31,626 nucleotides of DNA from a virus. Of the stretch, positions 28,454-31,626 are shown piece by piece (within the stretch, counting starts at the first letter, position 1; every line of letters starts with the position of its first letter). Made by a program: the position numbers and the translations under genes. The stretch lies in IMG/VR virus record IMGVR_UViG_3300032323_000880, positions 1 to 31,626 of that record. The stretch is one strand, 5' to 3'. The notes beneath the pieces are model-generated. The model searched no databases. It had not been told where the DNA came from and saw only the letters and a list, made by a program, of their open reading frames with translations.

Positions 28454-30697
28454 ATGGCTGAAGAAAATAAGATCATTTTAGATGCGGATGTCAAACCCCT
28501 AAAGAAACAATTAAGGGAAGCGACTCAAGAACTACAAGTTGCACGGCAGAAATACGGGGAGTTTTCCAATGAAGCGACAAATGCAGCGCAGAAGGTAGCA
28601 GGCATCCGTGATGAGATTGATGCAGCAAATGAGGCGGCTCAGTTATTTGATCCAGGCAAAAGGTTTCAGGCATTAACTACAGCAGCCTCCACAGCAGCGG
28701 GAGGGATTGCAGCGGTTCAGGGTGCTATGGCTTTATTCGGCAACCAATCTGAAGAGGTAGAAAAGGCACTCCTAAAAGTTCAGGGTGCTATGGCACTTTC
28801 TCAGGGACTTTCTCAATTGAAGGATATTGGAAAAGTAGGTGAGCAGTTGAAGATATCCTTTCAAGGATTGACGGCAGGGGCAAACGGATTCAAGAAGGCT
28901 TTGATCTCTACCGGTATCGGTGCTTTGGTAGTGGCTGTGGGTCTACTTGTAGCCTATTGGGAAGACATTATGTCTTTGGTCAATGGTGTAAGCAGCGAGC
29001 AAAAGAAACTAAATGAAGATGCTTTAAAAAATCTAGAAATACAGCAGGGAAAACTTGATACAATTGAGAGCCAAACCAACCAACTAAAACTTCAAGGCAA
29101 ATCTGAAAGGGAAATACTTGACATAAAAATAGCCCAAACAGATGAAGCAATAAAGGCTGCTGAAATAAATCTGATAAATGCTGAGAATACAAAGAAAGCA
29201 CAACTAGAAGCAGCAAAAAGAAATCAGGATATAGTAAAGGGAATAATTAGTTTCCTTAATACACCAGTAAAAATCCTTTATCAGGCTGTAGATGCCTTAA
29301 CTCTTGGTTTAAAACAGACAGGAGTTTTGGCGGAGTCTACTAATTTAATGGAATTGTATGAAAAGAATTTTGATACAATAGCCGGAGACATGGCTTCATT
29401 CATTGGATTTGATCCTGCCGCAGTTGAAGAAGAAGGAAATAAAACAGTAAAAGAAGCAGAGAATCAACTCAATAAATTAAAGGAGCAAAGAGCAGGTTAT
29501 GAATTGTCAAAGATAGACCTTCAGAAACAAGGAGCAGAAAAGGCAAGTGCAGAAAGAGAAAAGCAAAGCCAAAAGGAGATGGAGGCTGAGGCTATCCTAC
29601 AGGAGGCTAGAAACAAGATGCTATCTGAGCAGTTGCAACAAGAGGAAGCAATTAAGAAAACCTACGATGAAAAGCAGAAGAAACTAGATGAAGCAGGAGT
29701 GAAGGATGATGGCAGTTTAGCAGAAGCAAGAAACAAAGAACTGCAAGCGGTAAGGGATAAATTCCAAAAGGATGAAGCCGAGAAAGAGGCAGAATTCCAA
29801 AAGCAATTAAATGAGATTAGAACTCAAACTAGGCTTGAAGGTATCAAGGATGAAAACGAAAAAGCAAGGGAGCAGATCCTGATAGAATACCAAAAGCAGA
29901 GAGATGAAATTCTAAATAACGAGAAACTAACTTCAGAGCAAAAGACTGCCCTACAATTAGAACTTGCACAGCAAGAAAAGCAGGCTTTGGATGCACTTCA
30001 GCAAACCATTGATGAAGCAAATGCTATAAAAGAACTAGAGAAACTTGATGCTAAAATGAAGGAAAGTGAATTGGATTTGCAAATGCAAAGGGATTTACTA
30101 AGCCAAAAAGAAGCACTAAATAAGCAGTACTATGAAAGCGGTAAGATAAGTGAAGAAGAATATACAAATAATGTCAGGGCAAATTCTGAGGCTAGGAAGG
30201 AACTTGATAAGCAAGAATATGAACTAAAAATTGCACAGGCACAAGCAGCATCAAACGTTCTAGGTGCATTGGCTGATCTTGCAGGGAAAAGAACAGCAGC
30301 AGGTAAGGCTTTGGGTATTGCGGCTGCTTTGACAAATACCTATGTAGGTGTGTCTGAGGCACTATCTGCTAAATCAGTTTTACCTTCTCCTTTTGATGTT
30401 GTGGCAAAGGTAGCAAATGTGGCTACAGTTCTTGCTTCAGGATTGAAAGCGGTAAAGGCAATCACGGCAGTACAAGTACCAGGAGGTGGTGGAGGTGGTG
30501 GTGCGGTATCTGCTCCTAGTATTAGTGCATCTGCACCTACAACATCTCCTTCTTTACCTTCAATAGGATCAAGCCCTGTGACTGCCCTAGGTGCAGCCAT
30601 GCAGCAGCAGCCTCCGGTACGTGCTTATGTGGTAGAAAGCGAAGTCACAGGAACTCAGAAGAGGGTAGCAGATATTGAACGTAGAGCAGGATTTTAA
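28454..30697 (+). CDS. Tape measure protein
   Basis: The 747-residue protein has long charged coiled coils (about 10-60, 180-260 and 335-600) and a hydrophobic membrane-type segment at about 149-168 (ALISTGIGALVVAVGLLVAY). A second Ala-rich hydrophobic region follows at about 605-670, then a Gly run (VPGGGGGGG) and a Ser/Pro-rich region, and a polar C-terminus. This is the layout of siphovirus tape measures, which set tail length and enter the host envelope at injection. By length, a tail of about 110 nm is expected if the usual 0.15 nm per residue holds. Its separation from the chaperone gene by the tail tip and fibre genes is unusual. Confidence 0.85.
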   Translation: MAEENKIILDADVKPLKKQLREATQELQVARQKYGEFSNEATNAAQKVAGIRDEIDAANEAAQLFDPGKRFQALTTAASTAAGGIAAVQGAMALFGNQSEEVEKALLKVQGAMALSQGLSQLKDIGKVGEQLKISFQGLTAGANGFKKALISTGIGALVVAVGLLVAYWEDIMSLVNGVSSEQKKLNEDALKNLEIQQGKLDTIESQTNQLKLQGKSEREILDIKIAQTDEAIKAAEINLINAENTKKAQLEAAKRNQDIVKGIISFLNTPVKILYQAVDALTLGLKQTGVLAESTNLMELYEKNFDTIAGDMASFIGFDPAAVEEEGNKTVKEAENQLNKLKEQRAGYELSKIDLQKQGAEKASAEREKQSQKEMEAEAILQEARNKMLSEQLQQEEAIKKTYDEKQKKLDEAGVKDDGSLAEARNKELQAVRDKFQKDEAEKEAEFQKQLNEIRTQTRLEGIKDENEKAREQILIEYQKQRDEILNNEKLTSEQKTALQLELAQQEKQALDALQQTIDEANAIKELEKLDAKMKESELDLQMQRDLLSQKEALNKQYYESGKISEEEYTNNVRANSEARKELDKQEYELKIAQAQAASNVLGALADLAGKRTAAGKALGIAAALTNTYVGVSEALSAKSVLPSPFDVVAKVANVATVLASGLKAVKAITAVQVPGGGGGGGAVSAPSISASAPTTSPSLPSIGSSPVTALGAAMQQQPPVRAYVVESEVTGTQKRVADIERRAGF

Positions 30698-30708
30698 TAG
30701 TTAAGGAT

Positions 30709-31626
30709 ATGGAAAAGAAACTACCACTATATGAAATGATGATTGGGGATACTATTGAAGGGGATGAAGAAGTAGACTTCATTGCCCTAGTAGAATACCC
30801 TGCAATTCAAAAAAACTTTTTAGCCTTTTCGCAGCAGTTCGTAGAGCCTAGCCAAGGTGAAAGCAAAGAAGACTTTCTACCTAGATGCATTGAATACATG
30901 ATCAATGAGGGTAAGGAATCAGATCAGGCGGTGGCTATCTGCTCGACTCAATGGGAAGGAAGATTCCAAGAGGATTCTTATAATGATTATCCTCAATCAG
31001 CAAAGGATAATGCCGAAAGGGGTATCCGTTTGAATGAGGCAATAGGGAATAGATGCGCTACTCAGGTAGGAAAGGTTCGTGCGACTCAAATAATGAATGG
31101 TGAAAACCTATCAAGAGAGACCATCCGAAGAACATACTCCTACCTCAGTAGGGCTTCCGAGTACTATAACCCTGAAGATACCGAAGCCTGCGGGACTATC
31201 TCTTATCTTTTGTGGGGTGGTGAGCCTATGCTTAGATGGGCAGAAAGCAAAATGAATCAGGAAGATTTTCGTGCTGTAGGTTTTAATAAGTTTAGCATTG
31301 AAAACCAAGATCAAAGAATCGTGACTGGGCCTCTAATGGTAGCGGATCTACCGATCTATAGAAGGGATCAGGATGAGGAGTACTACGTTTCTTTCTCTGC
31401 TGCCGAGATCAAAAAGATAGTACAGAGATTCTTTAAGAAAGGCTACCAATCCAAGGTAAATGTAGAACATTCTACTCCTGTAGATGGTGTCTATATGTTT
31501 GAATCCTACATCATTGATCGAGAAAAGGGCATCATGCCTCCGAAGGGATTTGAAGACATCTCAAATGGCTCATGGTTTGGGTCTTTCAAAGTTGATAATG
31601 AGAAGATCTGGAATGAAGTGAAGGCA
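30709..31626 (+). CDS. XkdF-like prohead protease with inserted Cys-rich and LSRETI modules (continues at 1-246)
   Basis: ATG 30709 lies 11 bp after the tape measure stop. The gene runs to the end of the window and continues at base 1 (346 residues in all). The N-terminus (about 1-45) and the C-terminus (about 185-346) form the XkdF/Peptidase_S78_2 protease: IVTGPLMVADLPIYR, NVEHSTPVDG with candidate catalytic H254, GSWFGSFKV, GFSVEG. Between them, about 57-84 is a Cys-flanked segment (PRCIEYMINEGK, AVAICSTQW), and about 98-182 carries GKVRATQIMNG, LSRETIRRTYSYLSRA and CGTISYLLWGGEPML. Both modules recur in other phage head proteins. It makes the first cut in head maturation; the role of the insertions is not known. 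Confidence 0.8.
   Translation, partial: MEKKLPLYEMMIGDTIEGDEEVDFIALVEYPAIQKNFLAFSQQFVEPSQGESKEDFLPRCIEYMINEGKESDQAVAICSTQWEGRFQEDSYNDYPQSAKDNAERGIRLNEAIGNRCATQVGKVRATQIMNGENLSRETIRRTYSYLSRASEYYNPEDTEACGTISYLLWGGEPMLRWAESKMNQEDFRAVGFNKFSIENQDQRIVTGPLMVADLPIYRRDQDEEYYVSFSAAEIKKIVQRFFKKGYQSKVNVEHSTPVDGVYMFESYIIDREKGIMPPKGFEDISNGSWFGSFKVDNEKIWNEVKA
31504..31626. repeat. Terminal direct repeat, right copy (assembly closure)
   Basis: Identical to bases 1-123. See the left copy. Confidence 0.95.

Noticed and set aside
30340-30600. Minus-strand open frame with proline run opposite the tape measure C-terminus
   Set aside because: The Pro run is only the reverse of the Gly-rich segment of the tape measure. 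No start context or conserved pattern.

Overview
The window is a complete, circularly closed assembly of a tailed-phage genome. Bases 1-123 recur exactly at 31504-31626, giving a unit of 31,503 bp, and one gene (an XkdF-like prohead protease) reads in frame across the join. The host is most likely a member of the Bacteroidota. The gene families are typical of their phages: a DUF6712-like connector, a DUF4373/Lin1244-type initiator, HTH_39-like and DUF6808-like proteins, and the characteristic tail proteins. Starts lack Shine-Dalgarno sequences and sit in A-rich leaders, and several intergenic regions carry the Bacteroidota promoter signature (-33 TTG/TTTG, -7 TAnnTTTG). A tape measure protein, a lambda G/GT-like frameshifted tail chaperone and an HK97-type head point to a siphovirus. 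No integrase, transposase, tRNA, CRISPR array, DNA polymerase or primase was seen, so it is probably virulent or at least lacks a recognisable integration module, and it depends on host replication enzymes.

Layout. 18.8-20.3 kb: packaging (terminase small and large subunits). 20.3-28.2 kb: tail genes (chaperone pair with a -1 frameshift at a T9 run, HK97 gp10-like neck protein, distal tail protein, hub-like protein, 1064-residue S74 fibre). 28.3-30.7 kb: small protein and tape measure. 30.7 kb through the join to 6.1 kb: head genes (protease, scaffold, major capsid, a second abundant structural protein, portal, connector, tail-completion-like protein). 5.9-9.1 kb: small membrane proteins, a metallophosphoesterase, an amidase endolysin and a membrane-anchored DUF6808-like protein, with an HNH homing endonuclease inserted on the opposite strand. 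9.26-9.9 kb: a short minus-strand operon (Nmad1-like protein, a 31-residue membrane protein, an unknown). 10.0-18.8 kb: rightward early genes (ERF recombinase, Gp157-like, several HTH proteins, DUF4373 initiator, RecA-fold helicase, RusA resolvase, Cro-like regulator, small sigma-like factor, an SSB-like protein with an acidic-aromatic tail) and many small ORFs packed with ATGA/TAATG overlaps.

The replication set works as a unit. The DUF4373 protein probably binds 11-bp tandem iterons inside its own gene next to an A-rich stretch (a lambda-O-like origin) and loads the DnaB/Twinkle-like helicase. ERF, the SSB-like protein and RusA handle annealing and junction resolution. The sigma-like protein is the best candidate for a late-gene switch. 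The most unusual element is an approximately 87-nt structured RNA between a promoter and the initiator start codon: three hairpins, a 7-bp loop-loop complementarity and an intrinsic terminator. Other points of note are the missing ATG/GTG/TTG start of the distal tail gene, a portal with C-terminal winged-helix and MuF-like segments, inserted modules in the protease, and hairpin terminators inside the head operon.
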